Positions 1 to 7,066 are shown, numbered from the stretch's first letter. The stretch: DNA of 8,672 nucleotides from an uncultured Marinicella sp. (GCA_938008005.1 CALLLZ010000079.1:1-8672); one strand, 5' to 3'. Numbers and translations are program-made. The notes: generated from the sequence alone by a model not told the origin.

Positions 1-1429
1 TGATTTAAGAATTCTATTAAGCGTTTACTTCGATGTTTGATGGCAGTAGCATACGCTGCCAGCAAACCTGGTTGGGCATTGGCATTCTGATACTTTTGTA
101 CTGAAAAACCCAGAATAGGTAGGCCTGTGAACTGTATTGAAGGTGTTCCATTACTGACGGAAGTAAACTCAGGAAAAGATACTTTAGCCATGCCTTCTTT
201 TTCACCAGCAAGCAGCGCCGAAATAGGGCCATCTGATAATATGGGACCAGGCTGAATACCTACTGTAGGACTATCTAAAGGGAAGACCGTAACGATATTT
301 ATTGCTTCACATATTAACCCCAAAGGAGGTGGCGGAGGAGAACCTTCATTAACCAATGGTGGATTAATTGACAGTCCATCTCGACCGAACAAAGCACTGT
401 TTGAAAAAATCCTACCGGCATAGTTAAATTCAACAGCGCAAATATCATCGCCATTGGAATGGATGTTCGAAAAGGGTGCAATAACAGTATCTGATTGAAC
501 GTGATAACGTTTTGTGGGAAAGCTTAATATCCACTCCATTTCACCAGCAATCGCAGGGTCTACGACGAAATCGCTGCTCACGCTGAACTGGTTTAGTAAT
601 GCACCAACCGCTTCAAAACCTGTTGTCCATTCTGACAAGGTGGCTTGGCCTTGATGGATTAACATACTGCTGGTTTGCGCAGAGCTTAAGTCAGGTATAT
701 CTTGTTCTTGTGTACCATGAACGGATGAGTTACTGGGATAAAAATCTTCAAATAAGGTGGTATCTACATTGACCGAAAAACCATTTTCTACATGTATTAA
801 AGAAGCTGAAACACTGAGACCTCCTGAAGGTTGGCTGATCCCGTCACTGGGATCTAATGCCCAGATACCTCCTTCTGCCCAGGCCAGTTTGATTAAATCA
901 CAATCTAATGTATTCTCTTGGGGGTCGATATAGTTTTGATATTCAGTTAAGTCCCCTAAGTCATAAATTTCTATAAGACCTGTTTTCATTCGCTGTATTA
1001 ATTCTTCTATAGGAATGTCTCCCCCTTCTTCTGCCTCAATGGCATTTTCAGATAAAGGCACAATACCAGGGAAGTTATCAGTGGCAGAGAAGGGCATGCA
1101 AGAGTTATCATTTGTTACAAGTGTTGGTAGACCGTTTAATAAGGTTAAACCAGCCGTCCATGTATCATTGGGGGATAAGTAAATGTGTCTGTTTAATGTT
1201 AAAACTGAGTTTTTACTTTCTCGAACGCTGACACGGATCGCTTTGTAGCGGTTGGTGTTATTACTTACTGATAATAATGTGTTTAAATCATTGGCAGTTG
1301 AGTAAAATGGTACGATTCCAACTTGCCCTGAGGCCGATTCACTCAAGTGAATGGCCCCTGTAGACTGATTACATACAATCAAGCTAATCAGGTTGAATGT
1401 GACCAGTAAAGTAAAGTTTTTTTAATCAT
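1..1429 (-). CDS. Secreted conserved protein of unknown function, 3' end outside window, apparent frameshift in signal peptide
   Basis: From base 1415 down to base 1 the minus strand is open for 471 codons without a stop, and it continues past the window edge. The mature part starts near GAIHLSESASGQVGIVPFYS and includes NDNSC, SGGLSVSASLIHVENG, VVDPAIAGEMEWILSFPTKR and a late LPILGFSVQKYQNANAQPG. I remember this order of motifs from a secreted family of marine Gammaproteobacteria with no known function. By that comparison only a few residues are missing at the C-terminus. The mature part has four cysteines (about residues 111, 177, 331, 374) and a five-proline run near 365-369. The start is a problem. 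The ATG at 1429 has a good AGGA ribosome site but is out of frame; one extra A in the A7 run at 1423-1417 would give a normal signal peptide, MIKKNFTLLVTFNLISL. This may be a sequencing error, a real mutation or slippage. It lies about 100 bp behind the SIMPL gene and could share its transcript. Confidence 0.75.
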
Positions 1430-1437
1430 ATGTGTAT

Positions 1438-1441
1438 TCCT
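1438..1441 (-). promoter_or_regulatory. Ribosome binding site of the large secreted-protein gene
   Basis: AGGA on the minus strand lies 8 bases before the ATG at 1429-1427. No comparable site precedes any in-frame alternative start (CTG at 1406, TTG at 1382). This is the main reason to treat 1429 as the true start despite the frame problem. Confidence 0.6.
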
Positions 1442-1530
1442 AATTATTTAGTTTTATTCATTTGAACCCAGATAATTCTAAAATCTAAAAGGGAACAAAA
1501 TTAAATAGTTGTTGTTTTATATCTCGATAT

Positions 1531-2223
1531 TTAGTTGCTGATTTCATATCGAATGCTTACAGTTTCGGTGATGGTTTTTGTTCCAGGAGAAATCGGGGGT
1601 GCCGATGATAACGCATTCGTAGCATGTGATTCTGGCGACGAATAAGTGTGATTTGAACTTAAATTAATATAGGCGGCCTCACCAAGCACAACGCCTGTCG
1701 CTGTCGCTAATAATTGTGCTTTATTTTTTGCATCAGTGATTGCTTTTTGTAAAGCCTCGGCTCTGATTGCCTCCAAATCAGCCGAGCTGAAACCAACAGA
1801 TCCGACTTTCGTGGCACCTGCGTCTACCAAAAGATCTATGGTGTCACCCAATGTAGAGATTTGATTTATTTTTACTTTGACTCCATTGGTTACAGTGTAT
1901 CCTTCAAATACATAACTACCATCAGCCCATCGATACTTAGGGTGAATATTGAATTGATTTGTATTGATGTCGTTACTATCAATGCCAACCGATAACAAAG
2001 CGGTCATGATATTATTCATGATGTTGTTATTTTGATTCAAGGCTGTACCCGCTTCCGAATTTACTGTGGTGACACTGGCATTTATACTTGCGGTTGAGTT
2101 GTCTATCTCAACTTCTCCAACTCCCCGAACTACTATGCCATTTTCCATATTTTGTCCCCAAGATGAAAACGAGAAAATTAAGAATACTAAAGGGCTGAAG
2201 GGATGAAATTTTTTGTTAAACAT
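1531..2223 (-). CDS. SIMPL domain (DUF541) exported protein
   Basis: This 230-residue protein starts with a signal peptide (about residues 1-24: basic FNKK, hydrophobic PLVFLIFSFS, likely cut near SWG-Q). The rest is one SIMPL/DUF541 domain. Family hallmarks are an early IVVRGVGEVEI strand, the long helix with TALNQNNNIMNNIMTAL, the DINTNQFNIHPKYRW segment, YTVTNGVKVKI, and a C-terminal helix ADLEAIRAEALQKAITDAKNKAQ followed by the closing TETVSIRYEI strand. Members are periplasmic or surface proteins that include E. coli YggE, linked to oxidative-stress resistance; no enzymatic reaction is established. The length is typical. The start has an AGGT ribosome site 7 bases upstream (2234-2231). 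The gene lies 103 bp behind the histidine kinase in the same direction, with a repeated TGTAAA/TGTAAC block between them, so it may have its own promoter yet belong to the same regulon. Confidence 0.9.
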   Translation of the reverse strand: MFNKKFHPFSPLVFLIFSFSSWGQNMENGIVVRGVGEVEIDNSTASINASVTTVNSEAGTALNQNNNIMNNIMTALLSVGIDSNDINTNQFNIHPKYRWADGSYVFEGYTVTNGVKVKINQISTLGDTIDLLVDAGATKVGSVGFSSADLEAIRAEALQKAITDAKNKAQLLATATGVVLGEAAYINLSSNHTYSSPESHATNALSSAPPISPGTKTITETVSIRYEISN

Positions 2224-2326
2224 CTGACTTACCTATAATTTAATTGAGAGCCTACAGTGTAAGTAAATATGGTTTATTTAATTGTTACTGCTTTGTTTTA
2301 AATTGTATGTAAATGTAACTGTAAAG
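2224..2326. other. Spacer between kinase and SIMPL genes
   Basis: This AT-rich 103-bp gap shows no GC-rich stem followed by a T-tract in the minus direction, so I see no terminator after the kinase. It holds an AT-only hairpin (TAAATA at 2264-2269, TATTTA at 2275-2280), which is too weak to call. I could not find a convincing -35/-10 pair, so the SIMPL gene may be read from the upstream operon, from an activator-dependent promoter here, or both. Confidence 0.5.
2308..2325 (-). repeat. Three tandem TGTAA(A/C) hexamers upstream of the SIMPL gene
   Basis: On the plus strand the block reads TGTAAA-TGTAAC-TGTAAA, three hexamers in exact 6-bp phase, ending against the kinase stop codon. The middle TGTAAC is the half-site of the putative RstA box upstream of the MipA gene. 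The 6-bp spacing is not the 10-11 bp usual for OmpR-family regulators, and the block does not match the RstA-box consensus. A regulatory role is speculative. Confidence 0.35.
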
Positions 2327-3640
2327 TTATGAAGGTAGTGGCAAAACAAATCTAAAGCAAGCACCTTTCAAGGACCCTTTAATTACAGTTAAACTGCCTT
2401 TTTGTTTTTTAGTTATGGTTTGTGCAATTGCTAAACCCAGGCCATATCCGCTGGCACGGTTAATGTTACTTTGTTTGTAAAACGGTTCAAATATTCGACT
2501 GATGTCTACGCCATCCAAACCTGGTCCATCATCATTGATATCTATATAAATTTTTTGGTCAGATTTAAAAATTAAAATATGACATTGAGACTCAGCAAAA
2601 CTTAACGCATTTCTGAGTACATTTGCCAAGGCTCGGTTCAAGCTTTTTTCATGACAAAATATGATTTCGTTTGCGGTCATAGAACTGCCATATTTAACAG
2701 TAACCCTGATGTTTGCAACATGTACTTGGTTGACTAACTCATTGATAAAGTTTTTAATTAATACAGGTGATGATGAGAATGTTTGGATTTGATTGACTTC
2801 GGCATAACACAGCATTTCATCTATCAGTAGCTCCAGTTCATTCACATCTTTTTTCATATCCTTGATGCTGTCTTTGGTCAATCTTTCTGAGGTTTGTGAT
2901 TCAACCACTTCGAAGCCAAATTTTAAACGAGCCAAAGGCGTTCTTAATTCATGAGATACAGAATTTACCAAGTCACGTTGAGTTAACAGTAAATGTTCTA
3001 TTTTTTCAGTCATGGTATTGAATGCTTCGGCTATTGGCGCCAATGTCGTGTTAGCTGGCAATTCAAGACGACTGGAAAAATGACCCCGGCCGAACTGCAC
3101 AGCAGCAGATTTAAGTTGCAATAATTGATTAGCAAATGGTCGGATGAGTAAGAAAACCACCCCAGCAATTAAAAAATAAAACAACACAGAGATCCAACCT
3201 GAATTTTCATTGAGAGAATCTCCGTAAAAAACCTCCATGGAAAGTACAGAATTTGACAGTCCAATTCTTTGGTAAAGGGTTAAAGCATCATCAGAGTCGA
3301 ATAAAGCCAGCAAGTCACCTTTTGACAGTTCCTCTAAAGTCATTTTATCAGCAGCAAAATCATTCAATGAAAAAAGCATGACAGTAAACTTTTCATTTTG
3401 GTATTTGGAGTTCAATATGGTTGGCCATTGATCAGGAGTGGATTGTAGCAATTGGTCATTCCACTGAGCAAACAATGGTCGGTGTATATCCTTAACATAG
3501 TTTAAGTGGTTGGTTTCATCTGATTTATCAAGAAAATATTCCACACTGGAACCTATCACAATAATGGAAATCACCAATGCGAAATATAAACGAGTGAATA
3601 ATCGACCAGAAAATTGACTGGATTTTGGATCAGAATCCAT
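2327..3640 (-). CDS. rstB: RstB-like membrane sensor histidine kinase
   Basis: This inner-membrane kinase autophosphorylates on histidine and passes the phosphate to the adjacent regulator. From the ATG at 3640 it has 437 residues. It has membrane segment 1 (about 17-37), a periplasmic domain of about 110 residues, membrane segment 2 (about 149-167), HAMP (about 168-220), and a dimerisation helix with phospho-acceptor His230 in SHELRTPL. The ATPase domain has the N box around NVLRNAL (340-346), DDGPGL (370-375), FEPFYKQ (384-390) and GYGLGLAI (398-405). All catalytic motifs are intact. The periplasmic size, the QFGxGHFxxR segment after the membrane and LVNSVSHELRTPLARL resemble E. coli RstB as I remember it. 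An upstream in-frame TTG (3652) would add four residues, but the ATG overlaps the regulator's stop as TAATG, which favours translational coupling. No strong ribosome site is visible. The signal sensed is unknown. Confidence 0.9.
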   Translation of the reverse strand: MDSDPKSSQFSGRLFTRLYFALVISIIVIGSSVEYFLDKSDETNHLNYVKDIHRPLFAQWNDQLLQSTPDQWPTILNSKYQNEKFTVMLFSLNDFAADKMTLEELSKGDLLALFDSDDALTLYQRIGLSNSVLSMEVFYGDSLNENSGWISVLFYFLIAGVVFLLIRPFANQLLQLKSAAVQFGRGHFSSRLELPANTTLAPIAEAFNTMTEKIEHLLLTQRDLVNSVSHELRTPLARLKFGFEVVESQTSERLTKDSIKDMKKDVNELELLIDEMLCYAEVNQIQTFSSSPVLIKNFINELVNQVHVANIRVTVKYGSSMTANEIIFCHEKSLNRALANVLRNALSFAESQCHILIFKSDQKIYIDINDDGPGLDGVDISRIFEPFYKQSNINRASGYGLGLAIAQTITKKQKGSLTVIKGSLKGACFRFVLPLPS

Positions 3641-4344
3641 TAGTCTGACCAAGCAGTAGGAACAAACAGATAACCTTTACCCCAAATGGTTTTAATTCGT
3701 TGAGGTTCATTGGCGTCATCACCCAATTTTTTTCTTAAACGAGATATTTTAATATCAACGGCTCGATCAGTTCCATCGTAGCCAAACCCCCTTAAACATG
3801 AATAAATTTCATCGCGGGTTAAAACTTCACCAGCATTTTCCGCTAATAAATACAACAATTCAAATTCATGCGAAGTTAAATTGATGGGTTTGGTTTTATA
3901 CTCAACAGTTTTGGCTTGGTTGTTCAGCTTCATTGCTCCAAATGCCAATAAATTGGCGTTATGTTGGGTGTCAAAAGCTCTTCTTTTTAGTAATGAGTTA
4001 ACACGTGCCAACAGTACCCTGGGTTCAACCGGTTTAATCACATAATCATCCGCACCGGTTTCGAAACCCACTACTTGATCAATGTCACTGCTTGAAGCGG
4101 TTAATATGAGGATTTTTCCCGTGAAGAATAATCGCATTTCACGACAAACAGAAATGCCATCCATATCCGGTAACATCAAGTCAAGAATCACCAATTGTGG
4201 TGGATCCTTTTTACACTTTTTTATGGCACTATTACCATCTCCCACCACGGATACATTAAATCCGGATCTTGAAAAATAAGTGCTGATCAAATCAGCCAAT
4301 CGTTCATCATCTTCAACTATCAGTAAACGATCAGCAGTTTTCAT
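3640..4344 (-). CDS. rstA: RstA-like OmpR-family response regulator
   Basis: This 234-residue DNA-binding regulator has a receiver domain (about 6-118) with acidic pocket EDD (11-13), phospho-acceptor Asp55 in VILDLMLPD, Thr82 and Lys104. A winged-helix trans_reg_C domain follows (about 133-228). The C-terminal half contains LRGFGYDG, DRAVDIKISRLRKKL, EPQRIKT and KGYLFVPTAW. This pattern is very close to E. coli RstA as I remember it and separates it from generic OmpR or PhoP proteins. The ATG at 4344 overlaps the DUF3019 stop as ATGA; an upstream TTG (4362) is possible but less likely, and no strong ribosome site marks either. In E. coli, RstA is induced through PhoP at low Mg2+ and acts on envelope and acid-response genes. 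Whether that wiring holds here cannot be read from the sequence. The RstA-box-like repeat upstream of the operon suggests autoregulation. The rstA name reflects subfamily similarity, not proven orthology. Confidence 0.93.
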   Translation of the reverse strand: MKTADRLLIVEDDERLADLISTYFSRSGFNVSVVGDGNSAIKKCKKDPPQLVILDLMLPDMDGISVCREMRLFFTGKILILTASSSDIDQVVGFETGADDYVIKPVEPRVLLARVNSLLKRRAFDTQHNANLLAFGAMKLNNQAKTVEYKTKPINLTSHEFELLYLLAENAGEVLTRDEIYSCLRGFGYDGTDRAVDIKISRLRKKLGDDANEPQRIKTIWGKGYLFVPTAWSD

Positions 4345-4769
4345 AGTGCCTGTATGCTCCAAGGTAAGCGACTGCGTCGACCATGTTTTCGGTGCGGCTT
4401 CAGAGCCGCAAATTTAACTGTTGATTTAGCCAATTGAATATCAGTAACCATTGAAGTAAGCCAATAGCTTAAGTCTTCATAAATACTTGTTTTGTGTCTA
4501 TAAAATCCTGAATCTGCTGCTTGCCAACATTTCAAGTTCTGTTGTTCGTTTGCTACACCAAGACAGTAGTTGCCTGTGTGCTTACTGGACCAACTGATAT
4601 CGAAACTACTTATACAGTTTTTTTCACCTCTGGAAGCCACACAAATATTGGGTTTAATAATAAGTGTTACATCAGATGAAGTTAGGTCAGTTATTATTTC
4701 TTGGGCATTGCAAAAGCTTGCATACACAAAAAGTAAGCCACTGTTAATTATTAAAAGCATCTTATTCAT
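4341..4769 (-). CDS. DUF3019 domain periplasmic protein
   Basis: This 142-residue protein has a signal peptide (about 1-23, NKMLLIINSGLLFVYASFCNA then Q). The mature part matches DUF3019 as I know it: LIIKPNICVASRGEKNC, a FDISWSS strand, GNYCLGV, and LKCW. The four mature cysteines at 43, 52, 69 and 81 are spaced as if forming two disulfides, which fits a small periplasmic beta-fold. It ends in a basic tail (KPHRKHGRRSRLPWS), a feature I recall in this family. It starts 7 bp after the MipA/OmpV stop, whose TAG sits inside the likely AGGTGA ribosome site, and its own TGA overlaps the regulator's ATG. That placement between an outer-membrane protein and a two-component system suggests a role as an envelope accessory or signal modulator. 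This is inference; I know of no established activity. Confidence 0.87.
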   Translation of the reverse strand: MNKMLLIINSGLLFVYASFCNAQEIITDLTSSDVTLIIKPNICVASRGEKNCISSFDISWSSKHTGNYCLGVANEQQNLKCWQAADSGFYRHKTSIYEDLSYWLTSMVTDIQLAKSTVKFAALKPHRKHGRRSRLPWSIQAL

Positions 4770-4776
4770 TTATCAC

Positions 4777-5649
4777 CTAAAAACTGTAAAAAACACCTGT
4801 AAAAAAAGATTTGGAAAAATTATCTACCACCAATGGACTGTTGCTAATGGCTGAGCCAAAACGATTGTATTTCATGCTCGCGACTAAACTAACATGGTTA
4901 TTAATTCGATAACTACTGACCAGGCCAACGGAATAATTAATCACATCTTCACCTCTATAGGAAATACTTATATTTGGATCAATACTTTTAAAGTCAAACC
5001 CATAGTAATAATCCACCAAATCACTGGACTTCCAGTTAATCCCTATACTTGGCTGGAACCGCCATCGGCCGCTTCCCCATGTTCGACTGTATTCTATAGA
5101 AAACTCTTGACCGGTGTGCTTACTACTTATATCACTTAAAGCTTGGATTTGAAGATTGCCGAAAGGTTTACTCAACAAGAGTTCAGCGCCAACGTTAATT
5201 GCAAAAGCACGGTCAGGCAAGTCGAAATCAAGAAGAATAAACCCTGGGTTTACGAGAGTGTCTGACGGAGTTATTTCAACCACAAGAGGTGGAGCAGGAG
5301 AGGTTAGTCCGATATCATTTGCAAGGATACCTAAAGTGTTGAAAAATGAATAATATATTCGCTCACTGCTATAGGTTGCGATTAAATTCAAACCATAGGT
5401 TTCACGATCGACTAAAGTGAAGCCTACATCGCCGTTGTCAAAAAAGAAGCGTTTGCCGTATACTGCCAAATCAAAGGTTATGTATGTTGGAACTTCGTCT
5501 GCACCGATAAATGGATTGCTCTGTACTCCATAACCTAATCCAATACCAAAGTCCCATGCACGCTCTACCAAGCTTTCATCTTGTGCATATACTGAACTAA
5601 AGAAAACCAATAAGATTATATGCTTCATCATCCAACAATTTTTTTTCAT
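4777..5649 (-). CDS. MipA/OmpV-family outer-membrane beta-barrel protein
   Basis: This 290-residue protein has a signal peptide ending near SSVYA-Q (residue 22). The rest is alternating amphipathic strands and it ends in phenylalanine (FFTGVFYSF), as outer-membrane barrels do. Family features are the opening WDFGIGLGYGVQSNPFIGADE, YGKRFFFDNGDVGFTL, GAELLLSKPFG, and the closing SNSPLVVDNFSKSFFTGVFYSF. E. coli MipA binds the lytic transglycosylase MltA and PBP1B; Vibrio OmpV is an outer-membrane protein of the same family. The exact role here is not known. It is the first gene of the operon leading to DUF3019 and the RstA/RstB-like pair. The ATG at 5649 gives an MKKN basic start. Two further ATGs (residues 7 and 8) would also leave a usable signal peptide, and no strong ribosome site decides between them. 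A proline-rich stretch near LTSPAPPLVVEITPSD probably lies in a loop. Confidence 0.9.
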   Translation of the reverse strand: MKKNCWMMKHIILLVFFSSVYAQDESLVERAWDFGIGLGYGVQSNPFIGADEVPTYITFDLAVYGKRFFFDNGDVGFTLVDRETYGLNLIATYSSERIYYSFFNTLGILANDIGLTSPAPPLVVEITPSDTLVNPGFILLDFDLPDRAFAINVGAELLLSKPFGNLQIQALSDISSKHTGQEFSIEYSRTWGSGRWRFQPSIGINWKSSDLVDYYYGFDFKSIDPNISISYRGEDVINYSVGLVSSYRINNHVSLVASMKYNRFGSAISNSPLVVDNFSKSFFTGVFYSF

Positions 5650-5674
5650 ACTTAACCAATTCTGCGGTTTATGA

Positions 5675-5704
5675 AGTATAGCGGGATGTATGGGTGATTG
5701 CTAA
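5675..5704 (-). promoter_or_regulatory. Candidate promoter of the mipA-like/rstAB operon
   Basis: In the minus direction there is TTAGCA (5704-5699, 4 of 6 to TTGACA), an 18-bp spacer, and TATACT (5680-5675, 5 of 6 to TATAAT). This would start RNA about 20 bases before the MipA ATG. A good -10 with a poor -35, and a direct repeat just upstream, is the expected layout for a promoter activated by an OmpR-family regulator. Confidence 0.55.
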
Positions 5705-5706
5705 TT

Positions 5707-5722
5707 TGTAACTGAATGTAAC
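5707..5722 (-). promoter_or_regulatory. RstA-box-like operator
   Basis: The plus strand reads TGTAAC-TGAA-TGTAAC, a perfect direct repeat with a 10-bp period. Read in the gene direction it contains TACATTCAGTTACA, which differs at one defined position from the E. coli RstA box as I remember it (TACATNTNGTTACA). It lies two bases upstream of the candidate -35 of the operon that encodes the RstA-like protein. Confidence 0.6.
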
Positions 5723-5956
5723 AGTATCTGTAGACGTTCTATGAATAGTGATAACGTCATATTTCCAATTACCCAGAATCGAGCAAAGGTCTCTATAGAT
5801 GTTGATATCGCCTGCTTAATCACAGTTTGTTTAATTTTAAGGTGGAAGTCTTGGTACCTGAGGGGTAAATTAGCTTGTGTTTTGTGAGTTACTACTCAGT
5901 AAAAATTAAAATAAACCTTAAAATTTCATCATTAAAAAGCAAACTAAAGTGAACCA
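5723..5956. other. Divergent intergenic region upstream of the exported protein gene
   Basis: No gene is visible here. There is an inverted repeat GACGTT (5733-5738) / AACGTC (5753-5758), enclosing a smaller CTAT-GA-ATAG. Near the plus-strand gene is TGAGT-TACT-ACTCA (5885-5898). A possible promoter for that gene is TTGTGA (5882-5887) with TAAAAT (5907-5912), but the 19-bp spacer makes it weak. Either palindrome could be an operator; none is recognisable. Confidence 0.35.
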
Positions 5957-6694
5957 ATGAAATTAATTAAAATTTTGATTCTAGTCGTATTTCTTTTTTA
6001 CAAGGAGGCAATCGCTGCGCAAACACTGGGTTTTTTAGAAGAAGATGGTTTGTTAGTTATTGAAATTGAATCAATCGCTGAAGTTCCAACCGGTTGGGCT
6101 GAAGAAATTGATTTTGTCGGTTATACCGGTTCGTCATATTTCAGATATGCAGCTAATAACCAACTTAATAATCCTGGTGTAGATTTGTTGGAATATCCAA
6201 TATTCATTCAAACGGCTGGGCGCTACAAATTTCAATGGCGAAATTTAATTGCTGAGGGTGCTTCTACTACAGATGCCAATGACTCCTGGTTGAGAATCAG
6301 AGCTGATGCATTTTATGGCCTTCAAGGAAATAACAGCATTGTGTGCCCTAAGGGTTATGATTCTGATTTGAATGACTGCCCGATTGACTTGGACGATGAT
6401 GGTAACGTAACTCCAAATGGCTCAGGCAGTGATGGTTGGTTTAAAGTTTATCGCAGTGGTGCTGGTGATTGGGTATGGTCCACAAACACCAGTGACAATG
6501 ATGGACATAGAATTTATGTTCAATTTGACAGTCCTGGTGTTTATTTGATTCAAGTCTCAGGTCGCTCAAAAGATCATGCGATTGATCGGATGGTTCTTTT
6601 CAATGATGATTATACTGGTGATCCGCTTGATGATCAGCTGTCTGAGTCTTCAATGATTGATATTGATTTAATATTTAAAGATGGCTACGAATAG
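5957..6694 (+). CDS. Exported carbohydrate-binding-like protein with C-terminal FKDGYE tail
   Basis: This 245-residue protein begins with a signal peptide (KLIKILILVVFLFYKEAIAA, cut near residue 20-21). The body looks like one jelly-roll module of the kind found in secreted carbohydrate-active proteins: LLVIEIESIAEVPTGW, then FVGYTGSSYFRY, a YPIFIQTAGRYKFQWRN strand pair, NDSWLRI, DGWFKVYRSG, and FDSPGVYLIQVSGRSKDHAIDRMVL. I infer a lectin or carbohydrate-binding fold; no catalytic motif is visible. Between two strands is an acidic insert flanked by Cys130 and Cys141, with DSDLNDCPIDLDDDGN, which resembles a calcium-binding DxDxDG loop. The last residues are DLIFKDGYE, like the short tail (IF.DGFE) I recall at the end of many exported proteins in Marinicella-like and Xanthomonadales-like bacteria. 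The ATG is the first possible start; its ribosome site is weak. It stands alone, divergent from the MipA operon. Confidence 0.75.
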   Translation: MKLIKILILVVFLFYKEAIAAQTLGFLEEDGLLVIEIESIAEVPTGWAEEIDFVGYTGSSYFRYAANNQLNNPGVDLLEYPIFIQTAGRYKFQWRNLIAEGASTTDANDSWLRIRADAFYGLQGNNSIVCPKGYDSDLNDCPIDLDDDGNVTPNGSGSDGWFKVYRSGAGDWVWSTNTSDNDGHRIYVQFDSPGVYLIQVSGRSKDHAIDRMVLFNDDYTGDPLDDQLSESSMIDIDLIFKDGYE

Positions 6695-6705
6695 GCATTG
6701 TTTAT

Positions 6706-6723
6706 CAGTTGGTTTCTCAACTG
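6706..6723 (+). terminator. Possible weak transcript-end hairpin after the exported protein gene
   Basis: CAGTTG-GTTTCT-CAACTG is a perfect 6-bp stem with a 6-base loop, 11 bases after the stop. There is no T-tract behind it, so it is not a standard intrinsic terminator and may only stabilise the RNA end. Confidence 0.3.
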
Positions 6724-7032
6724 GACTGGCGTGATCTTTAAATAACATACCAATTTTAATGGAAATTCACAAAGCCCACCACTGAGTCATTAGTCTCTCT
6801 AAGGGGAGAATAAGTTGCATGTATCTATTTGGAGGTAGGGTCTCAGTTAATGACTTCAAGCCTTTTTTACTGGTTGAATATAAATGTTTTTTGTATGGCG
6901 AATAAAAAGTCATTTCGATCAAAGTTAATGTTTGGGTTTTGTTTGAGGCTTTATTTGAAAAGCCACCAAAGAAGTGATTAAACACAGCAAAATGAATAAG
7001 TTTCTAAATATGTCAGGCCTATTAAGCAGTTT

Positions 7033-7066
7033 TTATTACGCATCATGGTTCAACATGCGCTAATAA
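7033..7066. repeat. Imperfect inverted repeat (stem-loop)
   Basis: TTATTACGCAT (7033-7043) pairs with ATGCGCTAATAA (7055-7066) over 11 bp with a single bulged base and an 11-base loop. CAGTT (7027-7031) and AACTG (7071-7075) could extend it outward after an internal loop. No T-tract follows. It stands out from the surrounding AT-rich DNA because its core is G+C-rich; its function is unknown. Confidence 0.45.

Noticed and set aside
17..232. Minus-strand frame of 71 codons
   Set aside because: It lies wholly inside the long secreted-protein frame on the same strand in another phase and resembles no protein family.
3640..3652. Upstream TTG start for the histidine kinase
   Set aside because: It would add only four residues; the ATG that overlaps the regulator stop as TAATG is the more usual coupled start.
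4344..4362. Upstream TTG start for the response regulator
   Set aside because: It adds six residues ahead of the receiver domain and overlaps the DUF3019 gene further; the ATG in the ATGA overlap is preferred.
4082..5353. Plus-strand frames of 65-94 codons opposite the regulator, DUF3019 and MipA genes
   Set aside because: Each is antisense to a well-supported gene and shows no protein features of its own.
5733..5758. Second operator from the GACGTT/AACGTC inverted repeat
   Set aside because: The 6-bp arms with a 14-base spacer match no regulator I know and could occur by chance; noted only in the intergenic entry.
6767..6985. Minus-strand frame of 72 codons
   Set aside because: It starts with GTG, has no ribosome site, no recognisable domain, and unusual composition; a chance frame in a gene-free region is more likely.
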